The notes beneath the pieces were generated by a model. That model had not been told where the DNA came from. It made no database searches and worked only from the letters and a program-made list of their open reading frames with translations. From Planctomycetota bacterium (GTDB taxonomy: Bacteria > Planctomycetota > Phycisphaerae > Sedimentisphaerales > Anaerohalosphaeraceae), in the NCBI GenBank assembly GCA_029552545.1, contig JAKPDO010000028.1:124001-188000 (forward strand): DNA of 64,000 nucleotides, written 5' to 3'. Below, piece after piece: positions 26,496 through 35,300 of the stretch. A program made the translations under genes and the position numbers. Numbering within the stretch: the first letter of the stretch is position 1; each line of letters opens with the position of its first letter.

Positions 26496-27680
26496 ATGTA
26501 TATTGAGCAGCCCTTGGAAACACAGCGGACATTCGGCTTTGAGTATGTTCAGAATGCACAAGCGCTTACGACAATGCTTGAGCAAATTCGACCTGCGAAC
26601 CGGCTCGCCCTCGATACAGAAGCTGACAGTTATCATCATTACTACCCAAAAGTCTGCCTGATTCAACTTTCCACGGAGGATTCGCATTTTATCATTGACC
26701 CGCTTGGTGGTTTAAACCTGAAAGAATTCTTCGAGATTTTGTCTCAAAAAAGTCTTGTACTGCACGATGCCGGCTATGACTTGCGAATGCTGAAGGCCTC
26801 ATTCGGCTTTGAGCCGAAGGGGGAGATATTTGATACGATGCTGGCCGCTCGTCTGATTGGACGGGAGCGTATTGGTCTTTCGGATTTGCTGGCCGACCTT
26901 TTGGGCGTAGCGGTTCATAAGAAAAATCAGCGGGCTGATTGGTCAAAGCGACCGTTATCCGAAGACCTTCTGAAATATGCTATGGATGATACCCGACATC
27001 TTCTGAAACTGGCGGATATTCTGGCGGACAAACTGGCCGAACTGGGTCGGCTCGAGTGGCATCGGCAGAGCTGCCTCTGGTCGGTTCGCTCGGCCCTCCT
27101 GCCCGCTAAAAATAATAATGATCCCGATGAAATCTGGCGGATTGCAGGAGTCAGCCGCCTTAAACCCAAGGAGATGGCCTTCGTAAGGGAACTGTGGCAC
27201 TGGCGGGAAAAAGAAGCCCAAAAGGCGGATGTTCCCCCCTTCCGAATTATGTATCCCAAACAAATGCTGGCCTTGTCCGTATGGGCGGCGGCGCAAAAGA
27301 AAAAGATTGAAATCGACCCGCATCGACTTCCGCGAAGCTGTCGAGGAGAACGTCTGGCATCGCTGAAACGTGCCATCGAAAAGGCATCCCAGCTGCCTCC
27401 GGAAGAGTGGCCGGACCGCAAAAGACCGCAAACCGGACATCAGCCCAGTTTCGAACAGCAAAGCCAGATTGAAATGCTGCGAAAGAAGGTCGTACAGATT
27501 GGAGCGGCTCTGAATCTGTCGCCGCAGTGGATTGCCCCGAAAGCGACGCTCACCAGCATCGTCCTGCGAAAACTGCATACGCCGGAGAAAATCATCCAGT
27601 CCAATCTTCTGACCCCCTGGCAGGCCGAACTGCTCGCCGGTGCCCTCGAAGAGGCGTTCGGGGAAAGCGGTCGTCTGTAA
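26496..27680 (+). CDS. rnd: Ribonuclease D with HRDC domain
   Basis: 3'-5' exoribonuclease of the DEDD family that trims tRNA and other stable RNA 3' ends. The catalytic residues appear in LALDTEADS (D-x-E), LVLHDAGYDLRML (D) and YAMDDTRHLLKL (Y-x3-D, DEDDy type). An HRDC domain follows in the C-terminal half (about residues 200-300: PKEMAFVRELWHWREKEA). Length 394 is close to E. coli Rnd (375). ATG 26496 lacks a clear ribosome site but is the first start after the predicted transcription start. Confidence 0.92.
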   Translation: MYIEQPLETQRTFGFEYVQNAQALTTMLEQIRPANRLALDTEADSYHHYYPKVCLIQLSTEDSHFIIDPLGGLNLKEFFEILSQKSLVLHDAGYDLRMLKASFGFEPKGEIFDTMLAARLIGRERIGLSDLLADLLGVAVHKKNQRADWSKRPLSEDLLKYAMDDTRHLLKLADILADKLAELGRLEWHRQSCLWSVRSALLPAKNNNDPDEIWRIAGVSRLKPKEMAFVRELWHWREKEAQKADVPPFRIMYPKQMLALSVWAAAQKKKIEIDPHRLPRSCRGERLASLKRAIEKASQLPPEEWPDRKRPQTGHQPSFEQQSQIEMLRKKVVQIGAALNLSPQWIAPKATLTSIVLRKLHTPEKIIQSNLLTPWQAELLAGALEEAFGESGRL

Positions 27681-27724
27681 ACAGGAAAGAACTGTTTCCG
27701 GAAACTCAGGAAGGAAGGAGAATT

Positions 27725-28423
27725 ATGAGTCAGGAAGGAGCGAAAGCGGAGAAACCGAAAAAATTTTTCTCATTTTTCTGGAAATTGCTGCTGCTTCTTT
27801 TCGGGGTGGGGCTTTTTGTATTGGGGATGCATTTTGCATACAGCGGTCTGAAAATTCACAAAAAGGTTCAGCAATTATCACGGCCTCTTCTGGAGACTGA
27901 TGTTGATTTTTCCGCTCCGACTGAATATACCTTTTCCCTGCCTGCCGTTGAGTATTATTTTCATGGGCTCGGCCTTGGACTGGAGGTGAACGTGCCGGGG
28001 CCTGTTCAGGAGAAGGCATGCCTGAAGGGACTCCAATGCACTGCAATTCTTGTCAAGGGAAACGGAGAACCGGTAGGCACGTTGGATTTGAATGAAAACA
28101 ACTTTTTTGTTTACAGCGACTATGAGCCCCTATTAGGAACCATTTCTTTTCATTCTCTGGAGTCCTTCAGCGGGTACGAGGCGGAAAACAGCCGACTGAC
28201 TCTGAAGGTGATTCAGGGGGCTGACGGACTAAAGGGCTGCGGGCAGCGGCTGACTGTTTTCTACCGCCTGTGCGGATTGGAGAAGCAGCTTGCAAGCATC
28301 TGTGCATTTTTTGCTGCTATCCTTGGTACAGCCGGATTGGGCATCACTATACCGCTCACGCTCCATCTTTGGAAAGCAGCAAAACAGCCACACCAACCCC
28401 TTCAAGGATCCGGAGCCCCTTGA
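27725..28423 (+). CDS. Hypothetical two-helix membrane protein
   Basis: 232 residues. A basic N-terminus (AKAEKPKK) leads into a transmembrane helix at about 18-40. A roughly 145-residue beta-rich domain faces the other side, and a second helix lies near the C-terminus (about 188-212), ending in a short basic tail. I do not recognise the family. AAGGAAGGAG precedes ATG 27725 and the gene follows rnd by 44 bp, so the two may be co-transcribed. It is convergent with mltA. Confidence 0.65.
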   Translation: MSQEGAKAEKPKKFFSFFWKLLLLLFGVGLFVLGMHFAYSGLKIHKKVQQLSRPLLETDVDFSAPTEYTFSLPAVEYYFHGLGLGLEVNVPGPVQEKACLKGLQCTAILVKGNGEPVGTLDLNENNFFVYSDYEPLLGTISFHSLESFSGYEAENSRLTLKVIQGADGLKGCGQRLTVFYRLCGLEKQLASICAFFAAILGTAGLGITIPLTLHLWKAAKQPHQPLQGSGAP

Positions 28424-28453
28424 ACGTTTTCAAACGCTCTGTTTTTCTGCTGT

Positions 28454-29692
28454 TTATTTTTTGACAGGCAGCAGCGGGCTTGAGGGCTGAGGAACGGAAG
28501 ACTGCTTCACAAAGAGATAATACAACTGCCCTTCCTCATACGTCTGCCCGGCCATCTGCCCGGCCTGGTCGCCGATGCCCATATACACATCGCAGCGTCC
28601 GGGAGCCCGAATGGCTCCGCCTGTGTCCTGGTCCAAAGCAAAGCCGGTATAAGGTGCCTTGAGAATCCGTGCGCCGGCCGGACGCGGCAGAACCGTCTTC
28701 AGGAAGGCCAGGCAGCCGCGGGGATAAATCGACTTGTCTGTGGCAATTGTCCGCAGCGGCGTAACCGGCTCATTGAGACTTCCGCGAGGATTGCCCTGTT
28801 CGACCCTGAAAAAGACGTACCGAGGATTGCGATAGACGTATTTGTCAATCTGGTCCGGATGCGCCTTGAAATAATCAATCATCGCCTTCAGACTCATTCC
28901 GGAGGCGGGAACCACCCCATCCCGAATCATTTCCTGAGCCACACTGTTGTACTCATGTCCGTTGTTGGCGGCATAACCGAGCGTAACCTGTTTGCCGTCC
29001 GGCAGACGCAGAATCGCAGAGCCCTGTACGTGGGCAATATAAACCTCAAACGGGTCCGCCAGCCAGGCAACCTCCTGCCCCTTGAGCATTCCGGTCTGTT
29101 CAATCTCCCGCCGGGAGGGATACGGCACAATCGAACCATTCGGCATTTTCCGCCCGAGTATTTCTCCATTGGGCCCCTTCACCAAATCCTCCGGCTGCTT
29201 ATACAGCGGATAGCGGTATCTCGAATCCGCCGTCAGAGACCCCTCAAAAATCGGCGTGTAATAACCGGTAAAGAGCACCGTTCCCCTGTCATCGCACCCA
29301 ACGGACTGGTAGAAGTCAAACCGTTCTAATATCGCATTTTGGAGGGCTTTGCCCCGCAACCCCTGATCCAGCAAATCCGCCATCGCCTTCAGGGAATCAA
29401 CCGCCATCTGATGGGTAATCTCCCCTTGCGGAAAGTATTGTCTGCTGGACGGCTTCGACAGATAACTCAGACTGTGGTCAATGGCTTTTCGCAAATCGAC
29501 CGTGTCGTAACAGGCCAAACTGATATCCGGAATCATAGCCGGGTCCGTAATTTTTCGAAGAGCATATTGTCCGGGCGGCAGCTGCCGGTCATACTGCGGG
29601 GCCTCCAGTTCCCTCGCTGTTTTACATCCGTTCATCAGCAAAACCGCCGCTACGATCCCTGCTGCTGCAAACAGCTGTCTGCAAAGATTCAT
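28454..29692 (-). CDS. mltA: MltA-type lytic murein transglycosylase, lipoprotein
   Basis: Cleaves peptidoglycan glycan strands to 1,6-anhydromuropeptides in the periplasm. The signal peptide ends in a lipobox (LLMNGC), so the protein is lipid-anchored. The MltA domain contains FTGYYTPIFEGS and DPFEVYIAHVQGSAIL. The C-terminal 3D domain has GFALDQDTGGAI and GRCDVYMG, which hold the catalytic and structural aspartates. Start ATG 29692 follows GGAGAG and opens the lipoprotein signal; twelve upstream in-frame residues are not signal-like. Length 412 is normal. Its presence fits the evidence that planctomycetes make peptidoglycan. Confidence 0.93.
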   Translation of the reverse strand: MNLCRQLFAAAGIVAAVLLMNGCKTARELEAPQYDRQLPPGQYALRKITDPAMIPDISLACYDTVDLRKAIDHSLSYLSKPSSRQYFPQGEITHQMAVDSLKAMADLLDQGLRGKALQNAILERFDFYQSVGCDDRGTVLFTGYYTPIFEGSLTADSRYRYPLYKQPEDLVKGPNGEILGRKMPNGSIVPYPSRREIEQTGMLKGQEVAWLADPFEVYIAHVQGSAILRLPDGKQVTLGYAANNGHEYNSVAQEMIRDGVVPASGMSLKAMIDYFKAHPDQIDKYVYRNPRYVFFRVEQGNPRGSLNEPVTPLRTIATDKSIYPRGCLAFLKTVLPRPAGARILKAPYTGFALDQDTGGAIRAPGRCDVYMGIGDQAGQMAGQTYEEGQLYYLFVKQSSVPQPSSPLLPVKK

Positions 29693-29746
29693 ATTCTCTC
29701 CATGAATTTGTTCTTTATTAACTTTCAATTTCCCAAAGAGTTAAGG

Positions 29747-29775
29747 ATACTACCTTTCCGAGGTTTTTTCGTCAA
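29747..29775 (-). promoter_or_regulatory. Promoter of mltA
   Basis: Minus-strand TTGACG (complement at 29770-29775) and TAGTAT (complement at 29747-29752) are 17 bp apart, giving a leader of about 50 nt to ATG 29692. Confidence 0.6.
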
Positions 29776-29825
29776 GTCCTTTCTATAAATCGCCCTCCGC
29801 AGGGGAAAACCTTGAGAGAAAAAGA

Positions 29826-29853
29826 TTGACAAAAAAGCCGCTTTCCGGACAAT
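29826..29853 (+). promoter_or_regulatory. Promoter of the glycine-zipper lipoprotein gene
   Basis: A perfect TTGACA is followed after 16 bp by GACAAT (4 of 6). It is divergent from the mltA promoter and 41 bp upstream of the next ATG at 29895. Confidence 0.5.
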
Positions 29854-29894
29854 ACAGGAAAAAAATAGCCGGTTTTTCGAAAGGAATTCAAACC

Positions 29895-30557
29895 ATGAGA
29901 CTGTTCATAACGGCAGGGTGTGTAGTGTCTTTGGTTCTTTTGAGCGGCTGCACCAGCGGAGAGGGGTATTACCGCAAGGATTACGACTATTCAAATGTCC
30001 AAAAGATTGCCGTGGTGGATGTCATCGGTCCGGTCGGAGGAGAGGCCGCCCGCAATCAAATTGCCGACTTTTTTGCGATGGAGCTTTTGAAAAAGGGCTA
30101 TTCCCCGATTGAACGGGCCCAGGTGCATGTACTGCTGAAGGAACAGGAGTTTCAGGCCTCTGCAATCACCAGCAGTGAGGATGCCGCCAAAGCCGGACGA
30201 ATCCTGAATGTGCCGGCAGTTTTGATTGTGAACGTCCCCAAATTCGGTGAGGACATTCAGATGACTGCCAAAATGGTTAATGTGGAAGACGGCAGCATTC
30301 TGTGGATGTCCACCGGCAAGGGGAAAGGCGGGAAAACCCTCGGTACGATTGTCGGGGCGGCCGCCGGTGCTATTATTGGGTATGCGGCAACCGGAGAAGA
30401 TGACAAAGTCCTCGGAGCCATCGGCGGAGGCGTTGCAGGCGGAGCCGCCGGCAACCTGCTGACACCGGATGAGGCGGAAAAGATGCTCGAGATTATCCGG
30501 AAAGTCTGTGAAACCCTGCCTTCCCGACAGGTCAGGTATCAGAAAATAAAAGATTAA
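29895..30557 (+). CDS. CsgG/DUF799-like lipoprotein with C-terminal glycine zipper
   Basis: 220 residues with a lipoprotein signal ending LLSGC. The middle (IAVVDVIGPVGGEAARNQIADFFAMELLKKGYSPIERAQ) has the alpha/beta pattern of CsgG-like and related periplasmic proteins: IADxFAxELxxxGYxVVER. A glycine zipper (GAAAGAIIGYAA and GAIGGGVAGGAAG) at about residues 155-195 could insert in or oligomerise at a membrane. ATG 29895 follows AAAGGAATTC. Function unknown; an outer-membrane assembly or transport role is plausible from the family. Confidence 0.7.
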   Translation: MRLFITAGCVVSLVLLSGCTSGEGYYRKDYDYSNVQKIAVVDVIGPVGGEAARNQIADFFAMELLKKGYSPIERAQVHVLLKEQEFQASAITSSEDAAKAGRILNVPAVLIVNVPKFGEDIQMTAKMVNVEDGSILWMSTGKGKGGKTLGTIVGAAAGAIIGYAATGEDDKVLGAIGGGVAGGAAGNLLTPDEAEKMLEIIRKVCETLPSRQVRYQKIKD

Positions 30558-30605
30558 GTTAAGCATACCGACCGCCGCTGAATCTGCAAAACAAGAGGAT
30601 TATCG

Positions 30606-31928
30606 ATGGAAGAAACGAAACTCCGAGTGGGCTTGATCGGCTTTGGAACCGTAGGAACGGGAGTGGCCAAGCTGATTCTGGAAGAAGCCGATGCCATAGC
30701 CGCTCGAACCGGAGTCCGATTGGAACTGGCCTGTGTCATTGACAAGGATACAGCCAGTCCCCGTCGGGTTCAGCTGCCGGATGGACTTCTCAGCAGCAAT
30801 CTGGACCGTCTTCTGAATGACCCAAGCATTGCGGTAGGAATCGAACTGGTCGGAGGCACAACAGCCGCCCGCCAAATCCACCACCAGCTCCTCCGGGCAG
30901 GCAAACATATTGTAACCGCCAATAAGGCCCTTCTGGCGGAATACGGAGAGGAACTGTACAGCGCCGCCGTGCAGGCAAACCGATGCATTGGTTTTGAGGC
31001 CAGCTGCTGCGGGGGAATTCCGATTATTTTGGCGATTCGAAGCGGTCTGGCCGCCAATCGGATTCTGGGACTGTACGGCATTTTCAACGGGACCTGCAAC
31101 TACATCCTCAGCAAGATGACGCAGAGCGGTTCCGATTTCAAAACGGTTCTGGCGGAAGCGCAGGCCAAGGGATATGCCGAAGCGGATCCGACTCTCGATA
31201 TTAACGGAACCGATACAGCTCATAAACTGGCGATTCTGGGCGGTCTGGCTTTTGAACGCAGAATCTCGATGCACGATATTTATGTTGAAGGCATCGAACG
31301 GATTGAAATCGAAGATATTCACAATGCCCGGGAGATGGGCTATGTCATTAAACTGCTGGCGATCGGCCAGATGAACGGCGATGGAACCCTTTCTTTGCGG
31401 GTTCACCCCTCTCTGATTCACGAAGATACCCCTTTGGCGGCTGTGTCAGGGCCTTTCAATGCTGTCAGTATCCACGGACACGCCGTCGGACGGACCATGT
31501 TCTATGGGCGCGGAGCGGGAATGATGGCCACAGCCAGTGCCGTTGTCGCTGACTTGATTGAAATCGGGCTGGGCTCTGTCCAGCGGACATTCCATTCCAT
31601 TCCGATGGTTTCCGGCAGACAGAAGAATATTCCTATTAAGCCCATCGATGAAATCGAGTGTCGGTTTTATATTCGTCTGATGGCCAAAGACGAGCCCGGC
31701 GTAGTGGCCAAATACGGGCGGATTCTGGCCAACCACAAGATCAGCATCCGCGGAGCTATACAGCACGAAGGTCGCGGACCGGAAAATACGGTGCCGGTTG
31801 TGATTACAACCCATCCGACCCTCGAACGAAATATGTTTAATGCACTGGATGAACTGAGCCGCCTGAAGGTCATCAGCGGCCGGCCGGTGTGCATTCGCAT
31901 TGTTGATATTCCGGAGGATTCGGAATGA
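30606..31928 (+). CDS. hom: Homoserine dehydrogenase with ACT domain
   Basis: Reduces aspartate semialdehyde to homoserine for threonine and methionine. The NAD(P)-binding motif GLIGFGTVGTGVAKLI is at the N-terminus. GTCNYILSKM and the family signature AKGYAEADPTLDINGTDTAHK follow. A C-terminal ACT domain (about residues 355-430) suggests feedback control by threonine. An AGAGGA site precedes ATG 30606. The stop overlaps the next start (ATGA), coupling it to the phosphoglycerate-mutase-like gene. Confidence 0.96.
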   Translation: MEETKLRVGLIGFGTVGTGVAKLILEEADAIAARTGVRLELACVIDKDTASPRRVQLPDGLLSSNLDRLLNDPSIAVGIELVGGTTAARQIHHQLLRAGKHIVTANKALLAEYGEELYSAAVQANRCIGFEASCCGGIPIILAIRSGLAANRILGLYGIFNGTCNYILSKMTQSGSDFKTVLAEAQAKGYAEADPTLDINGTDTAHKLAILGGLAFERRISMHDIYVEGIERIEIEDIHNAREMGYVIKLLAIGQMNGDGTLSLRVHPSLIHEDTPLAAVSGPFNAVSIHGHAVGRTMFYGRGAGMMATASAVVADLIEIGLGSVQRTFHSIPMVSGRQKNIPIKPIDEIECRFYIRLMAKDEPGVVAKYGRILANHKISIRGAIQHEGRGPENTVPVVITTHPTLERNMFNALDELSRLKVISGRPVCIRIVDIPEDSE

Positions 31929-33118
31929 CTGCTAAATACGTGATTATTGTGCCGGACGGGGCGGCGGACAATCCGCAGGAAAGTTTAGGCGGTAAAACGA
32001 TTTTTGAAGCTGCCGATATTCCCAATATCAACAAAATCGCCCGCCAGGGCAAACAGGGAATTGTTCATACTGTCCCCAAAGGAATGCAGCCCGGCAGCGA
32101 CGTGGCGATGATGAGTCTGCTCGGGTATGACCCGAAGACCAACTATACCGGTCGTGCTCCGATTGAGGCCGCCGCCCAGGAAATTCCCCTCGGGGAATCG
32201 GATTGGGTATTTCGCTGCAATTTGGTGACTACGGCGGATGAAAGAATGGTGGATCACAGCGCCGGCCACATCACCACGAAAGAAGCAACCGCCCTGATTC
32301 AGGAATTTGCCAAACTGGTTGAAAATCCTGCTGTACGGTTCTATCCCGGCGTCAGTTATCGGCATTTGTGCGTCATCAGCGGACAGGATTTTAATAAGGT
32401 TACCACCTATCCCCCCCACGATTATCTGGGGCAGAAACTGAGCAAAATCATGCCCAAGGGGAAAGGGGCCGATTTGCTGAAGGAATTGATGGCCAAATCT
32501 CAGCAGTTCTTTGAAGACCATCCCATCAACAAGGTACGGCGGGACCTGAAGGAAAATCCCGCTACAACCATTTGGCTGTGGGGCCAGGGACGACGGGCCT
32601 ATCTGGAAAAATTCCAGACGAAATACGGGAAAACCGGTGCCGCCATCACCGCGGTTGATTTGGTCCGCGGGCTGGCCAAACTGGTCGGTTTTGACTTGAT
32701 TCAAGTGCCGGGTGCAACCGGTTATCTGGATACCAATTTTGCCGGCAAAGGGGAGGCCGCCATCGAAGCCCTCGATAAGTACGACCTTGTGCTGGTTCAC
32801 ATCGAGGCCACCGATGAAGCCGGGCACAACGGCAATCCGCTTCAGAAGAAAAAAGCCCTCGAAAATATCGACAAGTTTATTGTCGGGCCCGTCTACGAAG
32901 CCATTCAGACTTTTGAACAATGGCGCATCCTTGTCATGCCGGACCACCCAACCCCCTGCGATATCCGTTCGCATGTCGGTGAACCGGTTCCTTTTGCGAT
33001 GGCCGGCACCGGAATTAAAAACATCCTTGACGCCCCGTTTAGTGAGCCGAACAGTTTTGAATCGGGGTTCGAGATTGCCTGCGGGGCGGATTTAATGGAA
33101 TACTTTTTGAAGTTATAA
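31925..33118 (+). CDS. ApgM-type phosphoglycerate mutase-like protein, probable homoserine kinase
   Basis: Member of the archaeal-type cofactor-independent phosphoglycerate mutase group in the alkaline phosphatase superfamily. IIVPDGAADNP holds the first metal aspartate. S58 in PGSDVAMMSLLGYDP is the phosphoryl-carrier serine. LVHIEATDEAGHNG and MPDHPTP supply further metal ligands. A subgroup of this family (modelled as a proposed homoserine kinase) occurs next to threonine-pathway genes in genomes lacking ThrB. Here the gene overlaps hom by 4 bp, which favours that role. A glycolytic mutase activity remains the alternative. Confidence 0.85.
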   Translation: MTAKYVIIVPDGAADNPQESLGGKTIFEAADIPNINKIARQGKQGIVHTVPKGMQPGSDVAMMSLLGYDPKTNYTGRAPIEAAAQEIPLGESDWVFRCNLVTTADERMVDHSAGHITTKEATALIQEFAKLVENPAVRFYPGVSYRHLCVISGQDFNKVTTYPPHDYLGQKLSKIMPKGKGADLLKELMAKSQQFFEDHPINKVRRDLKENPATTIWLWGQGRRAYLEKFQTKYGKTGAAITAVDLVRGLAKLVGFDLIQVPGATGYLDTNFAGKGEAAIEALDKYDLVLVHIEATDEAGHNGNPLQKKKALENIDKFIVGPVYEAIQTFEQWRILVMPDHPTPCDIRSHVGEPVPFAMAGTGIKNILDAPFSEPNSFESGFEIACGADLMEYFLKL

Positions 33119-33132
33119 CAAAAATCAAAATC

Positions 33133-33981
33133 ATGTTCGCTCCTCTGAGGAGGTTTTTTCGATTGCATACGCTGACCAGGCAGAAGGGGCTGAGAGAATA
33201 CCGCAGTCAGGATTTCGCCGCTGAGAAACTCGGCAAAGTTGATTTCGAGCAGCTCTGGGAAATGCCGCTGGCCCCGCTGGATCACCCGAACCAGAAACAA
33301 TCCGGTTTCAGCCAGGTATTTCTGTGGAAAACGGAAGCAGGAAATCTGATTGTTAAGAGATAATCTGACTATTTCAGTCGAACTTTCTTTCATCCTCTGA
33401 AAGGCATTCCGACTCTTCAAAAGGAGTTTCAGAATCTGGTGCTTCTAATGCGGAGAGGAATTGCGGTATCCCGCCCGCTTTATTTCGGCTGCCGCCGCAA
33501 AAACGGACATACGCAAGCCGTCCTGATTACGGAATATGCCACCGATTTTATCTCCCTGAATACCTTGTTGTCTCAATGGGCCTTAAAAAAACCATCTTGT
33601 TCGTCCCGAAAAGAAATTATTGCCGCGGTGGCATCTGCAATTCGAAAGCTGCATCAGGTTCGGTTTTGTCATCGGCATTTGGTCCCCAAGCATATTTTTC
33701 TAAAACCGGATTCTAAACCCATTCCGGTTATTTTGATTGATTTGGAAGCAATGGAACCGTTTCGCCCCTTTCGAAAAAATCGGCAGGCGGATTTGGCTTC
33801 TCTGAACAATCGCTGCCGCTCTGTGAGCCAAACTGACAAACTCCGGTTTTTATTTTCTTATCTTGGGATCTCAAAATGGACCCCTTCCGCCAAGCAGTTT
33901 GCACGAGATATCCTTCGAAAGACTTATCAGAAAAGCCGCAGCTCCCTTCAAAAGAGCACAAACAGGATGTCTTGTGTATAG
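33133..33981 (+). pseudogene. Lipopolysaccharide (Kdo/heptose) kinase-like gene with an in-frame TAA stop
   Basis: Two open segments in the same frame (33133-33363 and 33364-33981) are separated only by TAA at 33361-33363. Read through, they form one about 283-residue protein of the WaaP/KdkA kinase family. The ATP-site lysine in NLIVKR comes just before the stop, then HPLKGIPTLQKEFQNL, a catalytic-loop equivalent LHQVRFCHRHLVPKHIF, and VILIDLEAM as the DFG-like site. Family members usually have KRQ at this point, so the stop looks like CAA changed to TAA. A TTG at 33163 with a GAGGAGG site is an alternative start. It could be a recent pseudogene, a readthrough gene or a base error. Confidence 0.7.
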
Positions 33982-34077
33982 AATATTTTTCACAGTTCTT
34001 CTCCAAAGAAACCTTTGGTTTTCTGTCGGCCGCAGCGATAGAATATCCGTAGAAAATGAAAAATGAAGAGGTTCGGG

Positions 34078-35262
34078 ATGGGCGGAAAATGGATATGGAT
34101 ATACCTGTTTGTTGGCGGTCAGGCCGTCCTCACAGCCGATACCTTCCGACATTTAACGGAGAAGGATGTTGTTTTTCACGGGTATGTGGCTGCTGTGGAT
34201 GAGAACGGGCTGGCCGAAGTGCAGACGCAGGAAGCCGGTATTCAAAAAATCAATCTTTCCAATTTTGAAATGCAGATAAACCAGGAGGGACGCAATCGGC
34301 TTGTACCGGTGCTCTCTATCTCGGATGAAATCGCCTTCGAAATTGAGACAGCTGCCTTTGAGGAAGCAATTCAAAAAGAATCTCACCGAGGTCCCCTTTT
34401 TATCCTGATAGAAATTGACACCCCCGGCGGACGTGTGGATTTAACCCGCCGGCTGTGCGCCGCTATCTCCGAACTGCGTTTTTGCCCAACGGTTGCTTTC
34501 ATTAAAGGGGAGAAGAATCTGGGCGCTTATTCTGCGGGGACGGCTGTGGCTCTGGCCTGTGATAAGATTTATATGGCCCCCAATACGGCAATGGGTGCGG
34601 TCACGGCTATTGTGGAAACCGAGGAAGGTTTTAAGACGGAAAAAGAAGTATATGGCGAAGCCATTGGGGAAAAATTCGGCTCCGCCTGGAGGGGATATCT
34701 TGCTGCTTTGGCTGAACGGAACAATCGCCCGGGGATTTTGGCCAAGGCCATGGAGAATATGGATATCGAGGTCCTGGAGGTTCGTCGGGGCAATCGAAAC
34801 CTGTTTATTGAAGCCAAAGACAAGCAGCCGGGCGATCAGGTTATAGAAATCTTTTGTAAAAAAGGGGAACTGCTGACATTGACCCCCGAACGGGCCGTCC
34901 GCTGCGGAATGGCGGAGGGAATTGCAGATTCCCGAAGCCGCCTGCTGGCTGCTTTAAATGCCTCAGATGCACGGGTTGAAGTCAATCAAGACATTCTCAA
35001 GGCCCGAGAAGAACTGGAATTGGTGATTAAGCGTTTCAACAGACTGATGGAAAACCTCGACCTGAGATTTAAGGAATTAAACGCCAGACAGAGTATGAAT
35101 CGGGCGGAGGCATTAAAAACCCTTCAGGATATTCTTCGGCAAACCGAATCACTGGTTCGTCTTAAGCAGAAATATCCGGATGTGCCTGTGAGCGAAGAAA
35201 AGGTCATCCGATTTCGAAATACGGTAAAAGCCGAGTATGAAAGCGTTCGAACCATGCGTTAG
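34078..35262 (+). CDS. Secreted ClpP/NfeD-like serine protease, paralogue 1
   Basis: The N-terminal hydrophobic segment (IWIYLFVGGQAVLTA) is probably a signal peptide. The domain at about 90-290 has the crotonase/ClpP fold used by SppA and NfeD-type proteases: IDTPGGRVDLTRRL, AYSAGTAVALACDKIYMAPNTAMGAV with the likely nucleophile serine, and GELLTLTPERAVRCGMAEGI, characteristic of NfeD/SppA-class enzymes. A coiled-coil C-terminal region follows (about 310-390). There is no NfeD transmembrane/OB domain. ATG 34078 has GAAGAGG upstream; ATG 34063 is an alternative. The next gene is a paralogue. Probably a periplasmic protease; substrate unknown. Confidence 0.72.
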   Translation: MGGKWIWIYLFVGGQAVLTADTFRHLTEKDVVFHGYVAAVDENGLAEVQTQEAGIQKINLSNFEMQINQEGRNRLVPVLSISDEIAFEIETAAFEEAIQKESHRGPLFILIEIDTPGGRVDLTRRLCAAISELRFCPTVAFIKGEKNLGAYSAGTAVALACDKIYMAPNTAMGAVTAIVETEEGFKTEKEVYGEAIGEKFGSAWRGYLAALAERNNRPGILAKAMENMDIEVLEVRRGNRNLFIEAKDKQPGDQVIEIFCKKGELLTLTPERAVRCGMAEGIADSRSRLLAALNASDARVEVNQDILKAREELELVIKRFNRLMENLDLRFKELNARQSMNRAEALKTLQDILRQTESLVRLKQKYPDVPVSEEKVIRFRNTVKAEYESVRTMR

Positions 35263-35300
35263 AGCCGGCCGGACAGACGCAGAGAAACATGGAGGTCATT

